In this document: in pieces, positions 17,814 through 25,427 of the stretch
How the letters are laid out: every line of letters begins with the position of its first letter
How positions within the stretch are numbered: position 1 is the stretch's first letter
Source of the DNA: an uncultured Anaerovibrio sp.
GTDB taxonomy: Bacteria; Bacillota; Negativicutes; Selenomonadales; Selenomonadaceae
Length of the DNA stretch: 60,049 nt
NCBI GenBank assembly: GCA_934203205.1
Contig: CAKPYV010000013.1
Location: forward strand, 1 to 60,049
Reading direction: 5' to 3'
Made by a program: the position numbers and the translations under genes
Notes under the pieces: generated by a model
Databases searched by the model: none
Told to the model about the DNA's origin: nothing
What the model saw: only the letters and a program-made list of their open reading frames with translations

Positions 17814-19187
17814 TTAATTCTCCAGAGCCCTTACCAAGGCCTTGAAGTCCCGTCCTCTGGCCTCATAGCCATCATACATATCGAAGCTGGCACAGGCTGG
17901 AGAAAGAAGCACAGTCTGAGGTGGTCCTGCAATGGCATGAGCTTTCTTAACAGCCTCCTCCATAGAGTAGCCTACCTCATGAATATGCTCTGCAGGATAA
18001 CCCAGCTTCAAAGCATTTTCCTTGAAACGAGCTGAGGCATCACCTACCAGAATCAGCTCATCTACCCGTTCCTTGACCAAGGTCATGAAATCAGTAAGAT
18101 CTGTCATTTTGTCATCGCCACCAGCAATTAGCACAATATGTCCAGCAAAGCTTTCCAAAGCCTTAATGGCAGAATCAGTGTTAGTAGCCTTGGAGTCATT
18201 GTAATAAGCTACGCCGCCAATAACAGCTACAGGCTCAATACGATGCTCTACGCCGGCAAATTCCTTCAAAACCTCAATAATCTTAGGGATTCTGGCACCA
18301 CCCAGAAAAGCTGCTGAAGCTGCGGCTAAGGCATTTTCTATATTATGGCCGCCCTTGATTTTCAGCTCGTCAGCACGGCAAAGACGACAGGTCTGTCCCT
18401 GCCACTGAATCGTCAGCCAGCCATCCTGCAGGAAAGCACCCTCCTCCAGCTTTTCCAAACGACTGAAGAAAAATACCTGTCCCTTGGCTCTCTTGGCCAT
18501 ATCTCTGGTTTTGTCATTATCATAGTTCAAAACCAGATAATCCTCTGATGTCTGCTGAGCAAACATCTTCTCCTTCATCTGCTGATAAACCTCCAGACTG
18601 CCATGACGTACCACATGGTCTGGTGTAACATTCAAAACCACAGCCACATGAGGACGGAAATTAGTAGTAGCCTCCATCTGATAGCTGGAAATCTCTGCCA
18701 CCACGCAGCTGTGCTCTCCAGCCTTCAAGGCCTCCTCACAAAGAGGCACACCAATATTACCGCCTACACCAGCATCAGGATATCTGGTTTTCATCAATTC
18801 TCCCAGCAGGGTAACAGTTGTAGTTTTGCCATTAGTACCGGTAACAGCAAGAATCGGAGATTTGGCCAACTCATAGGCCACCTGTACCTCGCTAACAACA
18901 GGAATCTCTCTTTTGTAGGCTTCCTGCACCAAAGGAATCCGTACTGGTACAGCTGGAGAAAGAATAACCATATCCACATTGTCCAGCAAAGTATTTTCCT
19001 GAGGTCCAAAAACCAATTCCACACCAGCGGCTCTCACATCAGTTAAATCATATTTCAAATCCTGCTCAGCCTTGGCATCGCTAAGTACAACCTTATCTGC
19101 ACCCTGCATTTTTGCCACCTTGGCTGCAGCGTTGCCACTAATACCTACACCTACAACCAGTACATTCTTATGAGAAAAATCCATCAT
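17814..19187 (-). CDS. murD: UDP-N-acetylmuramoyl-L-alanine--D-glutamate ligase
   Basis: 457-aa Mur ligase adding D-glutamate. The N-terminal Rossmann-like domain carries VLVVGVGISGNAAA, the ATP-binding loop is AVTGTNGKTTTVTLLG near 113-128, and the C-terminal domain has YYNDSKATNTDSA and IAGGDDK, characteristic of MurD. Start choice between two adjacent ATGs at 19187 and 19184 is not decided. It follows mraY by 19 nt. Confidence 0.97.
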   Translation of the reverse strand: MMDFSHKNVLVVGVGISGNAAAKVAKMQGADKVVLSDAKAEQDLKYDLTDVRAAGVELVFGPQENTLLDNVDMVILSPAVPVRIPLVQEAYKREIPVVSEVQVAYELAKSPILAVTGTNGKTTTVTLLGELMKTRYPDAGVGGNIGVPLCEEALKAGEHSCVVAEISSYQMEATTNFRPHVAVVLNVTPDHVVRHGSLEVYQQMKEKMFAQQTSEDYLVLNYDNDKTRDMAKRAKGQVFFFSRLEKLEEGAFLQDGWLTIQWQGQTCRLCRADELKIKGGHNIENALAAASAAFLGGARIPKIIEVLKEFAGVEHRIEPVAVIGGVAYYNDSKATNTDSAIKALESFAGHIVLIAGGDDKMTDLTDFMTLVKERVDELILVGDASARFKENALKLGYPAEHIHEVGYSMEEAVKKAHAIAGPPQTVLLSPACASFDMYDGYEARGRDFKALVRALEN

Positions 19188-19206
19188 TTTGCCAGATCCT
19201 TTCTAC

Positions 19207-20160
19207 TTACCCTATCTTGAAAAGAATTAATCCTGCCAGACCGCCTAAAAGGCCTACCAGCCAAAAGGTTCTTACCACTCTAGTCTCTGACCATCCCTTC
19301 AACTCAAAGTGATGGTGAATAGGACTCATAAGAAAAACCCTTTTGCCAGTTGTCTTAAAGGAGATAACCTGTATAATAACCGACATGGCCTCACACACAA
19401 AGATAATGCCAATAATGGCCAACAGCACCTCAGTATGTGTAAGAATACCAATGGCTGCCAAGGCACCACCCAAAGCCAAGGAACCGGTGTCACCCATAAA
19501 TATCTTAGCTGGATGGTAATTATATTTCAAAAAGCCCAGACAAGCACCTACCATAGCAGCACAGAATACAGCCAGCTCCAGCTTGCCCAGCCAAAGGCAA
19601 ATCATCATATAGGCTAAGGAGGCTGCTATAACAGTACCAGAAGCCAAACCATCCAATCCATCTGTAAGATTTACTGCATTACTGGTTCCCACCAGAACAA
19701 ACAGCAGTAAAGCATAAAAGCCATAGCCCAAATCTATATTGCCAGCAAAGGGAACCCACAAATCTGTAGGCAATCCGGCAAAATAAGCTGTCAAAAGGGC
19801 AATGATAATCTGTCCCAGCAGCTTTTGCTTGGCCTTCAAGCCAAGATTCTGCTTCTTGACTACCTTGATATAATCATCCAAAAAGCCCAGCGCAAAATGT
19901 CCCAGCATAATCAGCAGTGCCAAACCCAGCTCCAAAGTAAGAGGGCAAATAACCAGCACCGTAATGGCTATGGACAAAATAATCATTATACCACCCATAG
20001 TAGGGGTACCGCTTTTGACCTGATGGCTCTTAGGGCCTTCCTCTCTAATGCTCTGCCCGAATTTCAGCTTGTGCAGCTCCGGTATCAAGCGAGGTGCTGC
20101 TGCTGTTACTAAACCAGCCGCCAGAATTACCGCTGCCAAGGGATAGGTAAACATCTCCAT
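19207..20160 (-). CDS. mraY: Phospho-N-acetylmuramoyl-pentapeptide-transferase
   Basis: 317-aa integral membrane enzyme that makes lipid I from UDP-MurNAc-pentapeptide and undecaprenyl phosphate. About ten hydrophobic helices are visible. Catalytic and signature motifs include GTPTMGGI (~50), the aspartates of GFLDDYIKV (~100), NLTDGLDGLASG (~165) and MGDTGSLALGG, ending with the histidine cluster PIHHHFELKGWSE near 280. The start at 20160 follows GGGAGG at a somewhat long spacing. Confidence 0.97.
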   Translation of the reverse strand: MEMFTYPLAAVILAAGLVTAAAPRLIPELHKLKFGQSIREEGPKSHQVKSGTPTMGGIMIILSIAITVLVICPLTLELGLALLIMLGHFALGFLDDYIKVVKKQNLGLKAKQKLLGQIIIALLTAYFAGLPTDLWVPFAGNIDLGYGFYALLLFVLVGTSNAVNLTDGLDGLASGTVIAASLAYMMICLWLGKLELAVFCAAMVGACLGFLKYNYHPAKIFMGDTGSLALGGALAAIGILTHTEVLLAIIGIIFVCEAMSVIIQVISFKTTGKRVFLMSPIHHHFELKGWSETRVVRTFWLVGLLGGLAGLILFKIG

Positions 20161-20219
20161 AAAATATATAATCCTCCCTACATTATAACCAAAATCCTCA
20201 TTAACCTATTTTGAGGAAA

Positions 20220-21605
20220 TCAGATAAGGTCAATAATCTTCTCCATAGCCATACCGCGAGAGCCCTTAAAGAGTACAGTATCTCCTGGCTTCAACAAAAC
20301 CTTCAACCTATCAGCAGCCTGCTGATGAGTATCGCAGGCATATACCTGCTCCAAGCCTGCTTCCTTGGCTCCAGCTGCAATCTCTCGTCCCATTTCTCCC
20401 AGGGTAATAACACAGGAAGCCCCAGCCTCAGCAGCCTGCCGGCCTACCTTGCGATGGGCAGCTACAGCCACATGGCCCAGTTCCAGCATATCCCCCAGCA
20501 CAGCAATGGCCCGCTTTCCCTTGGCCACGGTCACCTGGTGCAGGGTGGACAAGGAAGCCTCCATAGACATAGGACTGGCATTGTAGGCATCATTAATAAT
20601 ATTGTAATCTCCCAGCTTGCGGCACTCAAAGCGCATACCGGTCATATGAAGCTCAGACAGACCTCTAGCTATCTCCTGAGGCTCCAGCCCCAGACAATAG
20701 CCTGCTGCCACTGCCGCCAAAGCATTGGATACATTGTGCTTGCCTAGCATAGGAATGGTCATCTGGCACAAAGGACCATTATTCCCTATGCGGCACTGAA
20801 AAGTAGTGCTGTTATCATTGCTTACCAAATCATCAGCCTTAATATCAGCATCCTTATCAATACCAAAGGTAATGATTTTTACTCCCTGGGCAGCCTTATC
20901 CCTCATGGCAGCTGTATATGGATTGTCATTATTCAAAATAACAGTACCACCAGCTGGAATAGCCTCTACCAGCTCAGACTTGGCCTTGGCAATATTCTCA
21001 ATGGAGCCCAAAAGCTCAATATGGGTTTCACCTGCATTGGTAACAATACCAATGGAAGGTGCTGCAAAGGGAGCCAAAGCGCTAATCTGATTCAAGCCCC
21101 GCATACCTATCTCCACCACTGCTGCCTGATGTAGATCGTTAAGTTGCAGCAAGGTATAAGGCAAGCCTATTTCGTTATTGAAATTAGCCTGTGTCTTTAA
21201 TACTGGGAACTTGGCTGACAGCACAGAAGCTGTCATATCCTTGGTGGTGGTTTTGCCGTTAGAGCCTGTAATAGCAATCACTGGAATCTGAAATTTCTGC
21301 CGCCAGAAGCCTGCCAGTTGCTGATAAGCCAGCTGGGTATCACTAACAGCCTGAATAATTGTGGCAGGCAGATCTACAGGCCCCTGATAGGCAGAGCTAA
21401 CCAGTACCCCTGCTGCTCCTGCCTCTACAGCCTTGGCTGCAAAATCCTCACCGTTAAATCTTTCTCCCTTTAGAGCCACAAACAAGGCCCCAGAGGTAAT
21501 CTTTCTGGTATCGGTGGTAATATTATCAAATTTATCTCCCTGTTTCTGTAAAACCTTAGCCTGAGGCAAGGCCTGCAGCACCTCTGTCAGAGTAAATTCT
21601 GCCAT
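20220..21605 (-). CDS. murF: UDP-N-acetylmuramoyl-tripeptide--D-alanyl-D-alanine ligase
   Basis: 461-aa Mur ligase that adds the D-Ala-D-Ala dipeptide, completing the pentapeptide. ATP loop AITGSNGKTTTKDM is near 110; NNEIGLPYTLL and EIGMRGLNQI are MurF-type motifs; INDAYNASPMSM near 340 and FKGSRGMAMEKI at the C-terminus complete the pattern. It follows murE by 8 nt and precedes mraY by about 60 nt. Confidence 0.97.
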   Translation of the reverse strand: MAEFTLTEVLQALPQAKVLQKQGDKFDNITTDTRKITSGALFVALKGERFNGEDFAAKAVEAGAAGVLVSSAYQGPVDLPATIIQAVSDTQLAYQQLAGFWRQKFQIPVIAITGSNGKTTTKDMTASVLSAKFPVLKTQANFNNEIGLPYTLLQLNDLHQAAVVEIGMRGLNQISALAPFAAPSIGIVTNAGETHIELLGSIENIAKAKSELVEAIPAGGTVILNNDNPYTAAMRDKAAQGVKIITFGIDKDADIKADDLVSNDNSTTFQCRIGNNGPLCQMTIPMLGKHNVSNALAAVAAGYCLGLEPQEIARGLSELHMTGMRFECRKLGDYNIINDAYNASPMSMEASLSTLHQVTVAKGKRAIAVLGDMLELGHVAVAAHRKVGRQAAEAGASCVITLGEMGREIAAGAKEAGLEQVYACDTHQQAADRLKVLLKPGDTVLFKGSRGMAMEKIIDLI

Positions 21606-21613
21606 AAAATATC

Positions 21614-23110
21614 TTACTCTCCTTTGTGGGACTGAATAGCCTCCAGGGCTACTTCCTTATCATCAAAATGAATGGTTTTGTCATGAAGAATCTGGTAATT
21701 CTCATGTCCCTTGCCGGCAATAATCACAATATCGTCCTTTTCAGCCAGCTCCACAGCTCTAAAAATAGCCTGACGACGGTCAATAATATATTCATGAGGC
21801 TTGCTGCCAATGGCTTCCTCTACCCCGGACTTAACCATATCAAGGATTCTCTGAGGATCCTCACTACGAGGATTATCGGAGGTAGCCACCACATAATCAG
21901 ACATTTTAGCGGCAATCCGTCCCATAATAGGCCGTTTGGTATTGTCTCTATCACCACCACAGCCAAATACGGTAATAATCCGCCTCTTAGCTATCTGTCG
22001 GGCAGTTTCCAGAATATTTTCCAAGCCATCCGGAGTATGGGCATAATCCACAATAACAGCAAAATCCTGTCCTCCCCGTACCAGCTCAAAACGGCCAGGT
22101 ACAGAAGCAAATTCTTCCATACAGCTCTTGATAACAGGGCCAGGAACTCCCTCAGCCAGAGCTGCACCTACTGCTGCCATTACATTATAAACATTGAAGA
22201 TACCAGTAATCTGCAGCTTCAATGGCAAATGTCCCTCGCCAATCTTTATATCAAACTGGGCACCACTGGCCAAAACCTGTATGTTTTCAGCCTGCAGGGT
22301 TGCTTCCCTGTTAATGGCATAGGTAATATGACGGCATTTGCTGTGGGCCAGCATATCCTGTCCAGCAGCATCATCAATGTTAACCACAGCGGTTTTGCCA
22401 TTTTTGATACCTGGCTGAGAAACCAGATCAAAGAGAATGGTCTTGGCCTTTTTGTAATTTTCCAAGGTTTTGTGATAATCCAAATGATCCTGGGTAAGAT
22501 TGGTAAAGACAGCTGTGTCAAATTCAATCCCGGCTACCCGATTCTGGTCTAAGGCGTGACTGGAAACCTCCATAACCACATAATCCATATTGGCTTCCCG
22601 CATCATAGCCAAAGTACGCTGCAAATCCACCACATCAGGAGTAGTATTATGAATAGGCAGTACCTGATCCTCAATCATAATCTGAATAGTACCAATTAAG
22701 CCTACACGACAGCCCATACGGCGCAACATAGCCCGTACCATATAACTGATGGATGTTTTGCCGTTAGTACCGGTAATACCGATAACTCTCATACTGCGAG
22801 CTGGATAATCATGAAAAAATGGCACCACAGTCTGCAAGGCCTTTTTCAAATCTGGCACCTGCAGCACAGTTAAACCCTCAGCCTCCTCTGGTTGCAGCTT
22901 CCGCTGGGTTACAATAGCCACCGCACCTTTTTCCTTGGCCTGAGGAATAAATTTATGTCCATCTACATGAACTCCCTCCATGCAGACAAAAAGAGCACCC
23001 TGAGTTATTTTTCTGGAATCATGCTCAATATCTTCAATGGTCAAATCCTTATCGCCATTAATAACGGCCCCTTCTACCAAAGCGGCCAATTCTGCCAATG
23101 TTTTTGCCAT
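21614..23110 (-). CDS. murE: UDP-MurNAc-L-Ala-D-Glu--meso-diaminopimelate ligase
   Basis: 498-aa Mur ligase adding the third residue of the stem peptide. The ATP loop is ITGTNGKTSISYM (~115), with TTPD (~158) and FTNLTQDHLDYH further on. The substrate-specificity motif reads DNPRSEDP near 410, which is the meso-diaminopimelate type rather than the lysine type. It has its own apparent promoter, because a terminator separates it from ftsL. It leads the murE-murF-mraY-murD-murG-murC-ddl-ftsQ-ftsZ run. Confidence 0.97.
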   Translation of the reverse strand: MAKTLAELAALVEGAVINGDKDLTIEDIEHDSRKITQGALFVCMEGVHVDGHKFIPQAKEKGAVAIVTQRKLQPEEAEGLTVLQVPDLKKALQTVVPFFHDYPARSMRVIGITGTNGKTSISYMVRAMLRRMGCRVGLIGTIQIMIEDQVLPIHNTTPDVVDLQRTLAMMREANMDYVVMEVSSHALDQNRVAGIEFDTAVFTNLTQDHLDYHKTLENYKKAKTILFDLVSQPGIKNGKTAVVNIDDAAGQDMLAHSKCRHITYAINREATLQAENIQVLASGAQFDIKIGEGHLPLKLQITGIFNVYNVMAAVGAALAEGVPGPVIKSCMEEFASVPGRFELVRGGQDFAVIVDYAHTPDGLENILETARQIAKRRIITVFGCGGDRDNTKRPIMGRIAAKMSDYVVATSDNPRSEDPQRILDMVKSGVEEAIGSKPHEYIIDRRQAIFRAVELAEKDDIVIIAGKGHENYQILHDKTIHFDDKEVALEAIQSHKGE

Positions 23111-23152
23111 ATTACTTCCTCCATAATGGATATATTAAATCTTAACTTATTT

Positions 23153-23158
23153 ATTATA
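23153..23158 (-). promoter_or_regulatory. Likely -10 element in front of murE
   Basis: TATAAT on the minus strand (23153-23158), in an AT-rich gap downstream of the ftsL terminator and about 45 nt before the murE start. No good -35 is visible at 16-18 nt, so this promoter is tentative. Confidence 0.4.
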
Positions 23159-23225
23159 CACTATTTTATTAGCCTGTGTGGATTTTTTTGCCCACAGACA
23201 AAAATTCCAGCAGGAACAAATAAAA

Positions 23226-23263
23226 AGCCGGGCAATACATGCAGCTGCATATATCATCCGGCT
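23226..23263 (-). terminator. Terminator between ftsL and murE
   Basis: Outer stem AGCCGG (23226-23231) with CCGGCT (23258-23263), inner palindrome TGCAGCTGCA (23240-23249). On the minus strand TTTTTATTT follows. It occupies the position where ftsI/spoVD is expected in a canonical cluster. Confidence 0.7.
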
Positions 23264-23283
23264 CATCATGAGTTCATATAAAT

Positions 23284-23658
23284 TTATTTGCCTTCAGCAA
23301 AATATACCTGATCCGCCACCGTCATACCTAAACGCTGTTGAGCTATAGCCTTGATACGTTGAGGACTTTTCATCTGGGCATTGCTGATTCTCAGCTGGGA
23401 ATTTTCCAGCTCCAGCTTTGCCGCCTCTGTACGTATATTTACAATATCAATTCCCTTAGAGGCAATTACACTGGCTTCAAAGGTAATTATACCTGCAATA
23501 GCCGTAATCAGCAAAAGCAATATTGCCGCTTTGCCACGGAGGTTGCTGCGCCGTACTACTCTGCGACGCGCCTTTTGGCGCTTTATATAGTCCTCATGGC
23601 TTTCTCTTTGCTGAGGAAGTACTTCATACTCCTCCTCAGCCAACTTATGTGCCAGCAC
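23284..23658 (-). CDS. ftsL: Cell division protein FtsL
   Basis: 124-aa bitopic division protein. A basic cytoplasmic region (~20-42, with many R and K) is followed by one transmembrane helix (~43-63, AAILLLLITAIAGIITF) and a short extracytoplasmic coiled coil (~70-110). It forms a complex with FtsQ/DivIB and DivIC. Family sequences diverge strongly; the assignment rests on topology and position right after rsmH. A terminator follows. Confidence 0.85.
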   Translation of the reverse strand: MLAHKLAEEEYEVLPQQRESHEDYIKRQKARRRVVRRSNLRGKAAILLLLITAIAGIITFEASVIASKGIDIVNIRTEAAKLELENSQLRISNAQMKSPQRIKAIAQQRLGMTVADQVYFAEGK

Positions 23659-23736
23659 AGGACAACCCCCTTTCCTTCATCATGTTCAAAACCTAATCAC
23701 AATCCCCTAATCCACACCACAACAAAATCAATAAAC

Positions 23737-24672
23737 CTATAGCTTCTCAGCTATGCGAAGCTTGGCGCTCTTGGAACGGGAATTGTGCTCAAGCTCCTCC
23801 TTGGAAGCAGCTGTCCCCTTTACCAATAGCTTTATCTCCGGCTTGTGTCCACAGGTGCATATAGGCAGCTCCGGCGGGCAAATACAGCCCTTTGCCATTT
23901 CCCGCAAAACATTCTTGGCAATCCTATCCTCCAAGGAATGGAAAGTAATAATGGCAATACGGCCTCCTGGCTTCAAATGGGCCACAGCTGTACGAAAGGC
24001 ATTTTCCAGAATCCCCAGCTCGTCATTTACCTCAATGCGAATGGCCTGAAAAATCCGCTTGGCAGGATGACCACCCTTGGCATTACGCACCGCTGCCGGT
24101 ACAGCCCTTTTGATAATATCCACCAGCTCCCCTGTGGTTTCCACAGGAGCATTTTTTCTTGCCTCCACTATAAACTGAGCAATCCGCTTGGACCAACGTT
24201 CCTCACCATATTCCTTAAAAATACGGTTCAGTTCAGCCTCGTCATAGCTATTTACCACATCATAGGCACTTAGCCTTGCCTGCTGATCCATACGCATATC
24301 CAAAGGCGCATCCTGCATATAGGAAAAACCTCTCTCAGCTGTATCCAGCTGGTGAGAGGAAACACCTAAATCAAATAAAACACCATCAACCTGCTGAACA
24401 GACTGCTCCTGCAAAACCTGCTCCAGATTGCGGAAATTGTTCTGGACAATTGATACCTGACAGTGACAATCCTGCAGCCGCTCTGTTGCTGCTGCAATAG
24501 CTGATTCATCCTGATCAATACCAATAAGTCGTCCCTTCTCGCTTAGCATATCGGCAATTAGATGGGAATGGCCAGCCCCGCCCAGAGTACAATCCACATA
24601 GATACCATCCCGATTAGTTACCAAGCCAGAAACAGTCTCCTGAGGCATTACACTAATATGATGAAAATTCAT
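23737..24672 (-). CDS. rsmH: 16S rRNA (cytosine(1402)-N4)-methyltransferase
   Basis: 311-aa SAM-dependent enzyme (MraW) that methylates C1402 of 16S rRNA. Motifs include FHHISVMPQETV at the start, DCTLGGAGHS (SAM loop) near 30, LFDLGVSSHQLD near 100 and GGRIAIITFHSLEDR near 235. An upstream ATG (24687) exists, but GAGGAG lies 7 nt before ATG 24672, so that is preferred. It is the first dcw gene here; mraZ, which normally precedes it, is missing. Confidence 0.96.
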   Translation of the reverse strand: MNFHHISVMPQETVSGLVTNRDGIYVDCTLGGAGHSHLIADMLSEKGRLIGIDQDESAIAAATERLQDCHCQVSIVQNNFRNLEQVLQEQSVQQVDGVLFDLGVSSHQLDTAERGFSYMQDAPLDMRMDQQARLSAYDVVNSYDEAELNRIFKEYGEERWSKRIAQFIVEARKNAPVETTGELVDIIKRAVPAAVRNAKGGHPAKRIFQAIRIEVNDELGILENAFRTAVAHLKPGGRIAIITFHSLEDRIAKNVLREMAKGCICPPELPICTCGHKPEIKLLVKGTAASKEELEHNSRSKSAKLRIAEKL

Positions 24673-24761
24673 GGACACACTCCTCATTATATTCCCAAAT
24701 CTACCAGATTCTCAGCAATGGAGATTACTTCACCAGCCTACCTACATATCTTACCACATCC

Positions 24762-24781
24762 CCACCACTTTGTGCCACTTT
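24762..24781 (-). promoter_or_regulatory. MraZ-type operator repeats in front of rsmH
   Basis: On the minus strand two adjacent 10-nt direct repeats read AAAGTGGCAC and AAAGTGGTGG, with a weaker third GTGG 11 nt further on. This matches the direct-repeat boxes bound by the MraZ repressor upstream of dcw clusters. They overlap a possible promoter (-10 TAAGAT following 17 nt after GGCACA). The assignment is by pattern; mraZ itself is not in the window. Confidence 0.6.
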
Positions 24782-24835
24782 TTATGAGTTTTTCCTAACA
24801 CAATTCACAATACAGCGAAATTTGAGAAAATACGC

Positions 24836-25381
24836 CTAGAAAAACTTAGAGAAAGAATAGATTATTATACTGCATTTATCCTTTCGCACTGTAATCAGTC
24901 CCTTATCAAAGGCTGCATCATGCAAAGCATTCAGGCACAGGCCATTGGCAGGATTTGTCTTTTCCTCCGGTGTGCTGACAGCCCAGGGCTTTATATGGCT
25001 GGCTCTCAAAAGCTCTGGCACATTTACACCTGTTATACAGCAGCTATTTTCATAACTGCCGAGCACAGCATTATGAAAAAATCTATGCCCAATCCGCTCT
25101 TTTCGCTGAACTATGCTCTCTCCTCCAATAACATAAGGCAAGTCATCATAAATATCCTCATTAACTGCAAAGCCATCATTATAAGACTCTTCCTCAATAA
25201 TTTTTTCTTTCAGTCCTGCCACAATTTCAGCACTGCGGATAGCAATTTCCTCTGTCCTGCCAGCAAATTCCTGCCAAATCTCCTTATCCAGCTTACTGCC
25301 ATTAGACAAGCCGTTGACATTTCTATCCCGCAGGGTTTGGTCAAAGCTGGCAAGATTGCACATATTTCTCCGTTCACCCAT
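24836..25381 (-). CDS. HNH endonuclease, probably 3'-truncated
   Basis: 181-aa protein. The C-terminal part (~113-165) is an HNH_2-type nuclease fold: SCCITGVNVPELLRASHIKP, then NPANGLCLNALHDAAFDKGL, containing the conserved H, N and H residues. The N-terminal part is unassigned. Relatives usually extend for a further strand and helix after GLIT, whereas this protein ends 17 residues later in a non-conserved tail (SIIIYSFSKFF). That end lies at the junction with the rsmH promoter. It is the last gene of the defence run, 47 nt after the AIPR gene. It may be a component of that system or a damaged neighbour. Confidence 0.75.
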   Translation of the reverse strand: MGERRNMCNLASFDQTLRDRNVNGLSNGSKLDKEIWQEFAGRTEEIAIRSAEIVAGLKEKIIEEESYNDGFAVNEDIYDDLPYVIGGESIVQRKERIGHRFFHNAVLGSYENSCCITGVNVPELLRASHIKPWAVSTPEEKTNPANGLCLNALHDAAFDKGLITVRKDKCSIIIYSFSKFF

Positions 25382-25427
25382 ACAACCATCCCCTGCTGGA
25401 TTTACAGAATAGCCCCACCAAAATCAG

